Below, in pieces: positions 29,546-38,571 of a stretch of DNA of 64,000 bases. The position numbers were made by a program, and so were the translations under genes. Source of the DNA: Acinetobacter sp. ANC 3832 (lineage in GTDB: Bacteria > Pseudomonadota > Gammaproteobacteria > Pseudomonadales > Moraxellaceae); the NCBI RefSeq assembly GCF_002135415.1, contig NZ_NEGJ01000007.1, positions 122,312 through 186,311 of the forward strand, read 5' to 3'. Each line of letters begins with the position of its first letter. Position 1 is the stretch's first letter. The notes beneath the pieces are model-generated. The model saw only the letters and a program-made list of their open reading frames with translations. It was not told the DNA's origin and did no database searches.

Positions 29546-31594
29546 CTATAGACCTTTAGTTGTAATTTTCATATGTTGAATTAATAAACCATCAATCGCA
29601 GCTGAACCTAAATTATTCAATGCTGCACCTGTAATATTATTTGGTGCCGCTGGTGCTACAGTAGGGGTTATTCCCACAAAATTTTGTACAGTTGAGTTTG
29701 AAATTCCGTTAATCCAAACAGCAAGTGAAGTTGCCCACGTCCTATTGGTTTGTGTTGGTAAATCATTTGCAGATGGTGCTGTACCACTACATCCTCCAAT
29801 AGAGGTACCAGTACACCCTCCTGGAATAGGTTTTTGATTTTGTGTTGCAGTGGTACTTCCATTTACATTATTTACATATACCCAATCACTTATCGTCCCT
29901 GTACTACAAGCTCCCCAAAATCCTCCGCAACCATATAACCATGTACGATCATTTTGTTTACGTTGTTGATATTGTAAATCAACATAATTTGTCGTTTGAG
30001 TTTGAGTTCCATTTAAGGCACCAAATGAAACTCCTACTGCACCCTCACCACTATATGCGGTAAGTATATTATTCACTGGATCATAGTTGGTTGAACCAAT
30101 AGTAATACTGCTATGTGTTGCATTATTGCCTTGGTAACCTGCTATACCATTATTACCACACTTATAGACATTACATGTTGAACCTAAATAGGAACTATCA
30201 CTTCCAGAATAATCTGTATAAATTTTCTTATATACCTCTGGTTTATTTGGAATACGTGCGACTTCCAAGCTGAAATTTTTACCATCAGAGCCTAAAATAA
30301 GCGGTTGATAACTTGAGCCTAACACCAAATTAGTATTTAAATTATAAATATAGACACCTTCATTCGCATCAAAACTTGGTGCACCGCCACCATTTATAGC
30401 GGGTGTATATAAAAGATTAGGATTGTCTGCTGTCTCTCGAGTACTCAAGCGCAAAATTTTATTTGTATTTACTGAAGATACTTGCGTCGCTGTATCCGTT
30501 GTTGTTCTTTTTTGAACCTGATATTGACAACCTATACCTGAATAATTCGGTGCTAAGCTTGCTGTTGTATTATTACAATCAGCACCTGTCGAAGTACCAG
30601 TTACGGTATTAAAACCAGCCAAAGAACCATTATGAATCGTACTCCAAGCTGAAGTACTTCTCGATGTATTATTAGTACTTACTGCACGCACATTTTGAGC
30701 ATCACCACTATTCAAACGTATAACACCCGACGCACCAAGGGTATTATTATAAAAAGCGCTCATTCCACCAGTATTTGTTGCGCCACCTAAAGTCTGAAAG
30801 AGTTGAATTCGACTACCATTAATACTAAAGCCATTCCAAATTGCTTGTAAACGCAACCTATTTGCTCGAGCTGAATCACTTGCACCACCAGCATTTTGCC
30901 CCAAAGTATATAAATCAGACGAACTATCAAGCTTACTCTGATCTAATACTAAAGCATCTGCCCAAGTCGCTAATTTTAAGTTATAAGCATCTGCACCCTT
31001 GCTTGAGTCAGTAGGTAATGTTGTATTATAAAGCGGTGCTTCTAAAGCAAAATATGAAATTTGACAGGCAGTATCTGTTGCAGTACATGCCGCTTGCGCT
31101 GGATCAAAGCTAGGTACATTCGTTTGTGTACCTACTTTTAACAACCACGGATTTTCAGCTGTACCCCAACTTTTTATTTGCGCATCTGCCTCAGTGCTTG
31201 CTAAACGGCTATTACTATTACCATCAGATTTAGAAAGTGCTAAGCCATATAAATATATATCAGCTTTACCCACAGAGTGATCTGAAGCATCAACTTTACC
31301 ATCTTTATTTGTATCTTGTGATGCAGCAGATAATGGTCCCACAGGAATATAATGTATATAACCTGTATCATTGGTACGATCACTAAATAAAGTAGCTTTG
31401 GTTTCATTTGCACCATAGCCACGAAATACCATATAGGCATCTTGAGGGAGTAAAGCAATGCCCTCACCTGTTGTATCGCTTAAACTAGCATCTGACAATA
31501 CTTCAAGCGCAAAGCAAGATTGGCTTAAACATAAACCAATAAAACTCGCTAAAACGGTTTTTTGAAATTTTACCGTATAATTGAGTGTAGTCAT
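29546..31594 (-). CDS. Large secreted protein with an EF-hand-like loop (682 aa)
   Basis: Signal peptide with FQKTVLASFIGLCLSQSCFA, then LEVLSDASLSDTTGEGIALLP (cluster motif with GE instead of GQ). A calcium-loop-like segment DTNKDGKVDASD lies at residues 94-105 (D, N, D at positions 1, 3, 5, G at 6, D at 12). Several Cys-rich knots follow (CNVYKCG; GCGGFWGAC; GGCTGTSIGGC), suggesting disulfides and an extracytoplasmic location. The rest is Ser/Thr/Asn/Gly-rich. The C-terminus is QHMKITTKGL. First gene of a three-gene transcript with AGGAAGG before the ATG. No known enzyme domain. Confidence 0.7.
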   Translation of the reverse strand: MTTLNYTVKFQKTVLASFIGLCLSQSCFALEVLSDASLSDTTGEGIALLPQDAYMVFRGYGANETKATLFSDRTNDTGYIHYIPVGPLSAASQDTNKDGKVDASDHSVGKADIYLYGLALSKSDGNSNSRLASTEADAQIKSWGTAENPWLLKVGTQTNVPSFDPAQAACTATDTACQISYFALEAPLYNTTLPTDSSKGADAYNLKLATWADALVLDQSKLDSSSDLYTLGQNAGGASDSARANRLRLQAIWNGFSINGSRIQLFQTLGGATNTGGMSAFYNNTLGASGVIRLNSGDAQNVRAVSTNNTSRSTSAWSTIHNGSLAGFNTVTGTSTGADCNNTTASLAPNYSGIGCQYQVQKRTTTDTATQVSSVNTNKILRLSTRETADNPNLLYTPAINGGGAPSFDANEGVYIYNLNTNLVLGSSYQPLILGSDGKNFSLEVARIPNKPEVYKKIYTDYSGSDSSYLGSTCNVYKCGNNGIAGYQGNNATHSSITIGSTNYDPVNNILTAYSGEGAVGVSFGALNGTQTQTTNYVDLQYQQRKQNDRTWLYGCGGFWGACSTGTISDWVYVNNVNGSTTATQNQKPIPGGCTGTSIGGCSGTAPSANDLPTQTNRTWATSLAVWINGISNSTVQNFVGITPTVAPAAPNNITGAALNNLGSAAIDGLLIQHMKITTKGL

Positions 31595-31834
31595 CTTTGA
31601 CCTTCCTGTGTTATACGATGCTCCGCACCATATTTATTTTATTTCTATATTTCCAAATAAACTGCTTCACGACTTTCCTTTGTCTATGCAGTTCTGTTAT
31701 ATCTATCACAATTTATAATATGCAATTCTTTTTACCAAGGCAAAAGATAGTTTGTTAAATGCCTAACTTTCCGATAAGCGAGACCTTAATCAATTAAAAC
31801 CAATTAATTTAAATCTATCTCTTGGTTAATTAAA

Positions 31835-33385
31835 TTAACAGAATTTTAAGCTTCCATAACAATTTGCAGCAACCTCTTGATTTGCTAATTTTAAATTTTG
31901 CAAAGTTAAACGTGCAGGGTTTGCTGCCGTATAAGGACCAATATCAATATTCATAACTTTAGTAATTGGCGCATTAAATATAGCATTAAGACCATCCCCT
32001 GTTCCCAAATCAATCGGATTATCACCTAATTGTTTCGTAATTAGAGCAGCAACCTGTGGCAATACAGGAGTAATATCTACTTTATCTCCACCTTTTAAAT
32101 AACCCAATTGTACAGGATCAGCAAATGACATCCACCACCCCTTTTGAGCAACATCTGTCTGACTCATCTGAGCAAGGGTTTTACCAGAAGTATCACTAGA
32201 ATCCACATAGTTTCCAGGCCATAAAAGCGCCATTTGTTGCAAGCTCAAATATCCACCTGTACCATTCAATGGAATATTATGAAACATGCTCAGAGCCTGA
32301 TTAAAAGTTACATTTAGGTTCAAATTACTCAAAGTTGAACCTGCCCCCATTTTAAATTTTGCATCACACACTAATCCCAGAACACAATCTTGCTTTGTAT
32401 GATCACTTTGACTACGAATATTTACCATCAATAGATCATTATCCCACTGACTACAATTGGTAACTGCACTATTACAATTTGTTGGTTTAGCTAAAGAAAT
32501 ACTCGGCAATGTCAGCATAATGTTTTGTGCTATAGCAGCAGTCAATCGATTCCCATTCACCTGAAATGCAGGTAAGGTAAATCCAATACCTTTTAACTCA
32601 GGAATTGTAATACCCGTTGTCACATCACCACCAGAAGGACCAAGCCCCGCATTTTCCTTATTTGGATAGCTCTGAATCCATTGATTATATGTTCCCAGAA
32701 GACCACCTAGCAATTTCAAGCTAATATTCCCACCAATTGACTGATCGACAGTCTTACCAAAGCTTCCTCCCATGGTATCCACCTCACCTGTAGTCTGTGC
32801 AATTCTCATGAATCCACTAAGTGTTTGAATACCATCAGACGATGACGGAGTGCTTGCATTTGTTAAACCCGCACTTAGTAAACCACTAATTTTTTCGGCA
32901 CTAAACCGTAAACCAACTATTTCTCTAGTTGATGCTTGCCCAGGATTTTTAACGGCAAACTCCATAAATGGATTTGTTAATTGAGCACTAGTCGCAGGTC
33001 GACCATCAGCATAAATAGGATTTCCATTTACATCACTAGATGTTGGTAAACCACTTAAAGATAAATTTTTGATATCAATATCGCATGCACCGGCACCGTT
33101 TACCCCACCACAACCTAATTGTAAATTTTTAATATTAGCATTCAAGTCCATTGTTGCTTCTAAACCTAGCTTATAAAAACCGATATTTTTATCTGAACTG
33201 TATTTACTCATCAAGTTATTAGTATCAGTAGGCGCAATATAAGATAAATTCATAAGCGCTTGCCCAGTAGTATCAGATAATTGCTCATCACTCATACTTT
33301 GCAGAGTTGATGCCGCAAATGCAGATGTAACGACAAGGCTATTTATTGCTAACAAAGCAAAAACAAGAGGTTTAAATTTAAACAT
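31835..33385 (-). CDS. Secreted CxGSx3C protein, paralog A (516 aa)
   Basis: Signal peptide (PLVFALLAINSLVVTSAFA), then LQSMSDEQLSDTTGQALMNLSYIAPTD. A conserved block follows (LQLGCGGVNGAGACDIDIKNLSLSGLPTS). It ends in NLKLANQEVAANCYGSLKFC. The 485-aa gene upstream shares these ends and most of the N-terminal 200 residues nearly word for word, as well as the late segment HNIPLNGTGGYLSLQQMALLWPG and KGWWMSFADPVQLGYLK; the middle (about 225-340) differs and holds extra Cys residues here. Tandem duplication with a diverged core. AGGAG ribosome-binding site. Function unknown. Confidence 0.7.
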   Translation of the reverse strand: MFKFKPLVFALLAINSLVVTSAFAASTLQSMSDEQLSDTTGQALMNLSYIAPTDTNNLMSKYSSDKNIGFYKLGLEATMDLNANIKNLQLGCGGVNGAGACDIDIKNLSLSGLPTSSDVNGNPIYADGRPATSAQLTNPFMEFAVKNPGQASTREIVGLRFSAEKISGLLSAGLTNASTPSSSDGIQTLSGFMRIAQTTGEVDTMGGSFGKTVDQSIGGNISLKLLGGLLGTYNQWIQSYPNKENAGLGPSGGDVTTGITIPELKGIGFTLPAFQVNGNRLTAAIAQNIMLTLPSISLAKPTNCNSAVTNCSQWDNDLLMVNIRSQSDHTKQDCVLGLVCDAKFKMGAGSTLSNLNLNVTFNQALSMFHNIPLNGTGGYLSLQQMALLWPGNYVDSSDTSGKTLAQMSQTDVAQKGWWMSFADPVQLGYLKGGDKVDITPVLPQVAALITKQLGDNPIDLGTGDGLNAIFNAPITKVMNIDIGPYTAANPARLTLQNLKLANQEVAANCYGSLKFC

Positions 33386-33693
33386 GAACAGCTCCTAATC
33401 CGTAGATTATGCTCAAGAAAAGTCCAATTCTATTGTTTTAAACAATTACTTAAATTCTTTCCAAATTTAAATAAATAACTGTTTAAAGTTCATTTTTTGT
33501 TATCAATAGAACATATTATTGTGATTAATTTATCATATTTTTTATTTTATACCGATGATTTTTGTAAATTCAAAGGCATCTAAAATCTATCTTTATATTT
33601 TAATTAGATAAATTAAATAGATATATCCATGTTTAACTCCAAATAAAAAAGTGGCTTACACCACTTTTAAAAATATAAAGCTTAATTTTAGGC
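33386..33693. other. Intergenic stretch between the two paralogs
   Basis: Very A+T-rich. It holds the terminator of the 485-aa gene (see separate entry) and presumably the promoter of the 516-aa gene; no reading frame is supported. Confidence 0.6.
33647..33668 (-). terminator. Terminator after the 485-aa paralog
   Basis: 8-bp stem AAAAGTGG / CCACTTTT with a 6-base loop; on the minus strand it is followed by a T run. It lies 26 bases after the stop. Confidence 0.8.
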
Positions 33694-35151
33694 TTAGCAA
33701 AATTTTAAGGAGCCATAGCAATTTGAAACAACTTTCTGATTGGCAAGCTGTAAGTTCTGCAACAAAATTTTAGCTGGTGTTCCACCCAACAATGGATTAG
33801 TAGCTTTATTTAAGTCCACAACCAATGCTTTTGGTGTTTCTATTACACTATTTGTCAGCGCATCCAGTGCTTCTTTTAATCCAAGATTTATTGTCTGACT
33901 AGCATTTGCCAACTCAGCATTCATTAAACTTGCGACTTGACCATAAACAGAACTAATATCAACAGGATTAACTGCCTTTAGCTCCCCTAACTGTACAGGA
34001 TCAGCAAAAGACATCCACCAACCTTTTTGTGCAATATCTGTTCCTAAACCCATCTGACTGAGTGCAGTCTTACCTATATCCCCAGACGCCACAGTTGCAC
34101 CAGGCCAAATTAGCGCCATATCTTGTAAAGATAAATATCCGCCTGTTCCTGTTAACGGTATATTATGAATCATGCTTAAACTTTGTGCAAAATCAACACT
34201 CAAATTCAAATTTTTAACAGCAGAACCTGTTTTTAGTTTAACCCTTGCATAATCAATACCTAAAATAGATGGATTAAGTGATACAGCCAACTGGTTGTTC
34301 GGACCTGCATCTAGTGGAATACTACCTAAAGAAACATTAATTCCACTGATAATTGCACTGGACTGTCGAATACCATTGACCTGAAAATCTGGTGTGCTAA
34401 AGCCGACATGCATTGAAGGCAGAGTAATCCCTGATGTTTGCGCATCAGCTGGTAGACTAGAAAATGTTGAATCAATTAACCCCAAAACTTTAATATTACC
34501 TTTAATTATTTCATTAGTGCTTTTACCAAATGTTCCCGTTGCTGTATTTACACTTCCACTAGTCGCTGCAATTTGCATAAATCCGCTTAACCGTTGAATA
34601 CCATCCGTTGTTGATACTGTTTCATTATTGGCTACACCTGCTGTTAAAAGTGCATTAATTTTCTCTGCACTAAACCGCAATCCTTTAATTTCTCGTGTCG
34701 AAGCTGAATTTGGATTAGCAATTGCAAACTCCATAAAAGGATTCGTTAATTCAGCACTAGTTGAGGATCGACCATCAACATAAAGTGGGCTACCACTCAC
34801 ATCATTTGATGTAGGTAATCCGCTTAAAGATAAATTTTTAATATCAATATCACAAGCACCTGCTCCATTGGTACCACCACACCCCAGTTGCAAATTTCTA
34901 ATATTAGCATTCAATTCTAATTTTGCTTCAAGACCCAGTTTATAGAAACCAATATTGTTAGCTCCTGTAATATTCTTCATGGGATTAGATTGATCTGTGG
35001 GTGCAATATAAGACAAGCTCATTAAAGCCTGACCTGTGGTATTAGATAATTGCTCATCGGTCATCGCTTTTAATGTTACTGCAAATGAAGAACTCATACT
35101 CAAACTACTGAGTGTTAATAATGCAACATTTAAATATTTCAACTGGAGCAT
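33694..35151 (-). CDS. Secreted CxGSx3C protein, paralog B (485 aa)
   Basis: Signal peptide ending in SMSSSFAV, then LKAMTDEQLSNTTGQALMSLSYIAPTD, LQLGCGGTNGAGACDIDIKNLSLSGLPTS and NPFMEFAIANP. It closes with NLQLANQKVVSNCYGSLKFC. It is a tandem paralog of the 516-aa protein downstream. The core is more hydrophobic and Cys-poor than its partner. It has its own GGGAGAG ribosome-binding site and own terminator, so the two paralogs are separate transcription units. Function unknown; predicted secreted. Confidence 0.7.
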   Translation of the reverse strand: MLQLKYLNVALLTLSSLSMSSSFAVTLKAMTDEQLSNTTGQALMSLSYIAPTDQSNPMKNITGANNIGFYKLGLEAKLELNANIRNLQLGCGGTNGAGACDIDIKNLSLSGLPTSNDVSGSPLYVDGRSSTSAELTNPFMEFAIANPNSASTREIKGLRFSAEKINALLTAGVANNETVSTTDGIQRLSGFMQIAATSGSVNTATGTFGKSTNEIIKGNIKVLGLIDSTFSSLPADAQTSGITLPSMHVGFSTPDFQVNGIRQSSAIISGINVSLGSIPLDAGPNNQLAVSLNPSILGIDYARVKLKTGSAVKNLNLSVDFAQSLSMIHNIPLTGTGGYLSLQDMALIWPGATVASGDIGKTALSQMGLGTDIAQKGWWMSFADPVQLGELKAVNPVDISSVYGQVASLMNAELANASQTINLGLKEALDALTNSVIETPKALVVDLNKATNPLLGGTPAKILLQNLQLANQKVVSNCYGSLKFC

Positions 35152-35650
35152 AAATACTCTCCCATCCTTAGCAAAGCTTTAATTTTATTTCCCATTCGAA
35201 CTCTAAATTTAATTTTCGACTTAAAATAAAAATATAACAAAATCACATTGACTATATAATAAACAATTAAATGGTTTTAGAGTTGCTGTTCAGTTTCTTA
35301 TAGCATTTATAATAACCAAACCAAATAAATATTATTATTTCCCGATAAAAAACAAAGACTTTTAAATAAAATTAAACAATAAAAATAATCAAATAAAATC
35401 AACTAACAAACAAAATATAAATATTTAATAATTATGTAAAATAAATCACAATTAACCAGATTCTTGTATTTAAAATCTCTTTTATAATGAGTTTTATTCC
35501 CTTATGCTTTAGAAACTAAATATAATTATTCAAAATCACTTAATCTTAACTTTCTATAGAAGTCTTTTATTCAGCATCAACTTCAATTTCACTTAAAAAA
35601 TATGCATAAAAAAGCAAGCTCAATCGCTTGCTTTCATTCTTAGTCTAACT
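35152..35650. other. Long A+T-rich intergenic region upstream of the secreted cluster
   Basis: About 500 bases of extreme A+T richness between the 485-aa gene and dcd. It contains the dcd terminator at its right end and must contain the promoter of the 485-aa gene. No reading frame is supported. The composition suggests binding of an H-NS-like silencer, but that is inference. Confidence 0.55.
35611..35634 (-). terminator. Terminator after dcd
   Basis: 9-bp stem AAAGCAAGC / GCTTGCTTT with a 6-base loop; on the minus strand it continues into a T run. Confidence 0.88.
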
Positions 35651-36220
35651 TCACGCTTTTGGTAAAGTCACACCAGTTTGACCTTGGTATTTACCACCAC
35701 GGTCTTTATAAGATGTTTCACATACTTCATCTGACTCAAAGAACAACATTTGTGCAACACCTTCACCTGCATAAATACGCGCAGGAAGATTGGTTGTATT
35801 TGAAAATTCCAAAGTCACATGACCTTCCCACTCTGGCTCAAGTGGCGTTACATTTACAATAATACCGCAACGTGCATAAGTCGATTTTCCTAAGCAGATT
35901 GTCAACACATTACGTGGAATGCGGAAATATTCAACTGTACGCGCTAAAGCAAATGAGTTTGGTGGAATAATACAGACATCTGACTGAATATCGATAAAGC
36001 TTTTATCATCGAAGTTTTTAGGGTCAACAATGACAGAATGTACATTGGTAAAAACTTTAAACTCAGGCGCGCAACGAACATCATAACCGTAACTTGAAAC
36101 ACCATAAGAGACGATTTTTTCACCTTGTTCATTCACACGAACTTGATTCGCCGCATAGGGTTCGATCATGCCGTGTTTTTCGCTCATTTCACGAATCCAA
36201 CGATCAGATTTAATAGCCAT
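35651..36220 (-). CDS. dcd: dCTP deaminase
   Basis: Deaminates dCTP to dUTP, feeding dTMP synthesis. The ATG at 36220 ([21 protein letters not shown]) gives the usual 189 aa; five upstream codons are dropped. Landmarks: [72 protein letters not shown] (with the catalytic Glu in the last segment) and the C-terminal lid [13 protein letters not shown]. Single gene with a terminator. Confidence 0.97.
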   Translation of the reverse strand: MAIKSDRWIREMSEKHGMIEPYAANQVRVNEQGEKIVSYGVSSYGYDVRCAPEFKVFTNVHSVIVDPKNFDDKSFIDIQSDVCIIPPNSFALARTVEYFRIPRNVLTICLGKSTYARCGIIVNVTPLEPEWEGHVTLEFSNTTNLPARIYAGEGVAQMLFFESDEVCETSYKDRGGKYQGQTGVTLPKA

Positions 36221-36394
36221 TAGAATAATATCCAAAATAAGTAAAAGCTTTTATTGCGCTGTACTTTAACTGAAAAGAGCATCTAAGGAAATGATTAGCG
36301 CCAAAACAATACTCAACACTCTAAATGTTGACCCATAGATAATGATCTAATGCTAAGTTCAAAATTTGTAGATCGAACATCTAATGTATGTGAG

Positions 36395-36988
36395 CTACAA
36401 ATTTACAATCGCAGAATAACTCAGTGGAATAGAGAAGCTTACAAGTACCAATGAGGCTGTTTTCTGTAAATTATATTGATTCAACCAACTGACTTTATTG
36501 TTGGATAAAACAGCCCCAATAAATGTCCAAAAAAAGGCGATAGGAACAATAAGTAATAAGAAAACCAGCATATGCGATGTGTATGCCGATACATTGTGCC
36601 AAACATAATTTGGAAAAATAGCCGAAGCAAAAAGTAAAGCTTTAGGATTAAGCAACGTGGCAACAAATAATTCTCTTGCTCGAATGGTCGCTTGGTTAAA
36701 GTTTTCTTCTTTCGATGCTGTTCGCCAAAGTTTCAATGCTAAAAACAGGATATATCCCGCACTAAATAATTTAAGAATGGTTGGGATAATTGGAAATTGC
36801 TTTGAGACTGTCCCAATAATGACACCCCAAATTGTAATAGAAATTAAATAACCAAATGCTTCGGCAGGAATAAGTTGCAAAGATTTACGTATACCGACTT
36901 GTATACCGGAAGATGCTAAAAGCGTATTGGTCGGTCCTGGCGTCAAAAGTATTGCCATCACCAAACCGATAAAAAACCATGAAATCAT
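36395..36988 (-). CDS. LysE/RhtB-family exporter
   Basis: A 197-aa membrane protein with about six TM helices. The family motif is at the N-terminus (LVMAILLTPGPTNTLLASSGIQVGIRKSL) and a NPKALLFASAIFPNYV segment lies mid-protein. Predicted amino acid or small-metabolite exporter, substrate unknown. A second, distinct LysE-family gene occurs at 48343-48966. Confidence 0.85.
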   Translation of the reverse strand: MISWFFIGLVMAILLTPGPTNTLLASSGIQVGIRKSLQLIPAEAFGYLISITIWGVIIGTVSKQFPIIPTILKLFSAGYILFLALKLWRTASKEENFNQATIRARELFVATLLNPKALLFASAIFPNYVWHNVSAYTSHMLVFLLLIVPIAFFWTFIGAVLSNNKVSWLNQYNLQKTASLVLVSFSIPLSYSAIVNL

Positions 36989-37564
36989 TAAATGACCTCA
37001 CCATGTAATTGAGCGCAGATTAAATCAGTTTAAGTGGCTTGGCAAAAATTTAATTGTAAGACAACATATAAAAAATAAAAATATTTAAAATTTATCATTA
37101 AAAATCAATTACTTAATAAAAATTAAACACATATAATATAACTGTACCATTGGGTCACAGATATTACATGGTTTAATCTTTAATCAATATTTTCAATGTC
37201 TTATAAATCTCTCCACACTCTAAATTTTGATAAGGTATTTTCACCCTTCAAAATTATCACTTTACGAGAAGCAAGCCTTACAATGTCTACAGTACAACTC
37301 ACAGCAACCCGATCGATCTAAATGATATGATCCACATTACAATATGCGTGTGCATGAGTCACACCATTAAAAATGATTAAATCTAGAATAGATGTTGCTC
37401 AATATTTAAAAATAAAATAGCTGGTTTTGATTTAAGCTAAATTTCAGCATATTTCTTTATTATCAATGCTTATAACACCAGTGTACCTCCTGAATATCGA
37501 GAAGCACTGTCGTTTTTATAGACATTCAGGCACAATACTCTTACATTCGATAAATACATTACTT
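36989..37564. other. A+T-rich region between lysE-like and DUF2062 genes
   Basis: No gene can be supported. A 12-codon frame at 37282-37320 (MSTVQLTATRSI) is followed by stops in its frame and has no ribosome-binding site. The sequence around 37280-37370 is less A+T-rich than its surroundings, which may mark a gene remnant. Confidence 0.45.
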
Positions 37565-38110
37565 ATGGCAAAGCGCTTTTTTCAATCTTGGCTTCCTTCA
37601 CCTGAGCAAGTCAATAATATGAAAATAATGAAGATTTTTGGCAACAAAGCCTTAAGTCCTCAGCTTTGGTATGTCAATCGTAAGTCTATTTCCAAAGCCA
37701 TGTTCATTGGTACTTTTTGGGGAATTTTACCGATTCCCTTACATAGTATATTGATTGTTCTGACTGTTTTACTATTTGAAGCTAATTTACCAATCGGGCT
37801 ATTACTTGCTTGGATTATGAATCCTTTCACGATTGTTCCGATTCTTATTTTTGCATTTTGGATTGGTTCCAAAATTTATCATGTCAATATGATTAATAAA
37901 GATATGTTACTGGGTGTTTTTCACCAAATTATGCATTGGATTAAAAATTTTGGTCATGGGCATATTGATTTTAGTTTAGCTAAAATTTTAGCCACAGGTT
38001 TATTTATTGAAGCCTTAATTTTTGCCATTTTATTCTTTGTTTTGACCCGTCTTTACTGGCGTTGGAGTGTGGTTAAACGCTGGAGAAGTCGCCAGAGCAA
38101 CGAAATATAA
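37565..38110 (+). CDS. DUF2062 membrane protein
   Basis: A 181-aa protein; ATG at 37565 (MAKRFFQSWLPSPEQV) chosen, since the 33 codons before it are unlike the family. The DUF2062 pattern is clear: a basic N-terminus, LWYVNRKSISKAMFIGTFWGILPIPLHSILIVL (first TM), LLAWIMNPFTIVPIL (second) and a last TM near 150-170. Function unknown, inner membrane. Confidence 0.85.
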   Translation: MAKRFFQSWLPSPEQVNNMKIMKIFGNKALSPQLWYVNRKSISKAMFIGTFWGILPIPLHSILIVLTVLLFEANLPIGLLLAWIMNPFTIVPILIFAFWIGSKIYHVNMINKDMLLGVFHQIMHWIKNFGHGHIDFSLAKILATGLFIEALIFAILFFVLTRLYWRWSVVKRWRSRQSNEI

Positions 38111-38122
38111 TATCAAGAAAAT

Positions 38123-38479
38123 TTAGTTTAAAACCACCTCAATCAATTCAGAATATCCTGTCGATAAGTCGCCATTCAACCATTGCCATTCTTCTATTAA
38201 TTTAATCATATCATTTTCAAGTAATTCAATTCTAGTCTTACATTGTCCTGTTCTTAGCTCACCAGAAATAGTCAAATGTTGGTAGCAAATTTCAAACGTA
38301 CTCTCTGTGAGCATTTGCCCAATAATCGAACCAACCTGAACCACACCACCTTCATAGCGTGCAGTAATTACTTTCGCTTTTTGAGTATAGTAAAAACGCG
38401 TCGCTCCATTCACATCACCATTGGATGTATTGGTTAAACTCATAAAGATTTTATTATTCAATATATTTAGATGTTTCAT
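38123..38479 (-). CDS. Small conserved beta-strand protein (118 aa)
   Basis: ATG at 38479 (MKHLNILNNKIF) is chosen because GAGG lies about 9 bases upstream. The pattern NGDVNGATRFYYTQKAKVITARYEGGVVQVGSIIGQM ... FEICYQHLTISGELRTGQCKTRIELLENDMIKLIEEWQW is that of a small family sometimes labelled 'N-acetylglutamate synthase'-like in databases although it has no GNAT motifs; it looks like an all-beta, lipocalin/MoaF-type fold. Function unknown. Confidence 0.6.
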   Translation of the reverse strand: MKHLNILNNKIFMSLTNTSNGDVNGATRFYYTQKAKVITARYEGGVVQVGSIIGQMLTESTFEICYQHLTISGELRTGQCKTRIELLENDMIKLIEEWQWLNGDLSTGYSELIEVVLN

Positions 38480-38492
38480 TCTTATATTCCTC

Positions 38493-38521
38493 AAAAGCCC
38501 CTCTTTTAAAGAAGGACTTTT
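38493..38521 (-). terminator. Probable terminator after apbC
   Basis: Arms AAAAGCCCCTC and GAAGGACTTTT pair over 11 positions with G-T wobbles around a 7-base loop, about 50 bases after the apbC stop. The T run is only four bases on the minus strand. Confidence 0.5.
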
Positions 38522-38571
38522 ATCAACAGACCTAAGTGATCTAAAGCTGTCAGAAAGTTTTGATCAAACGA

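Noticed and set aside
37282..37320. Short frame MSTVQLTATRSI that could be a leader peptide
   Set aside because: No ribosome-binding site, no attenuator-like hairpin after it, no run of a single amino acid, and the next gene is not biosynthetic. Kept only as a note in the intergenic entry.
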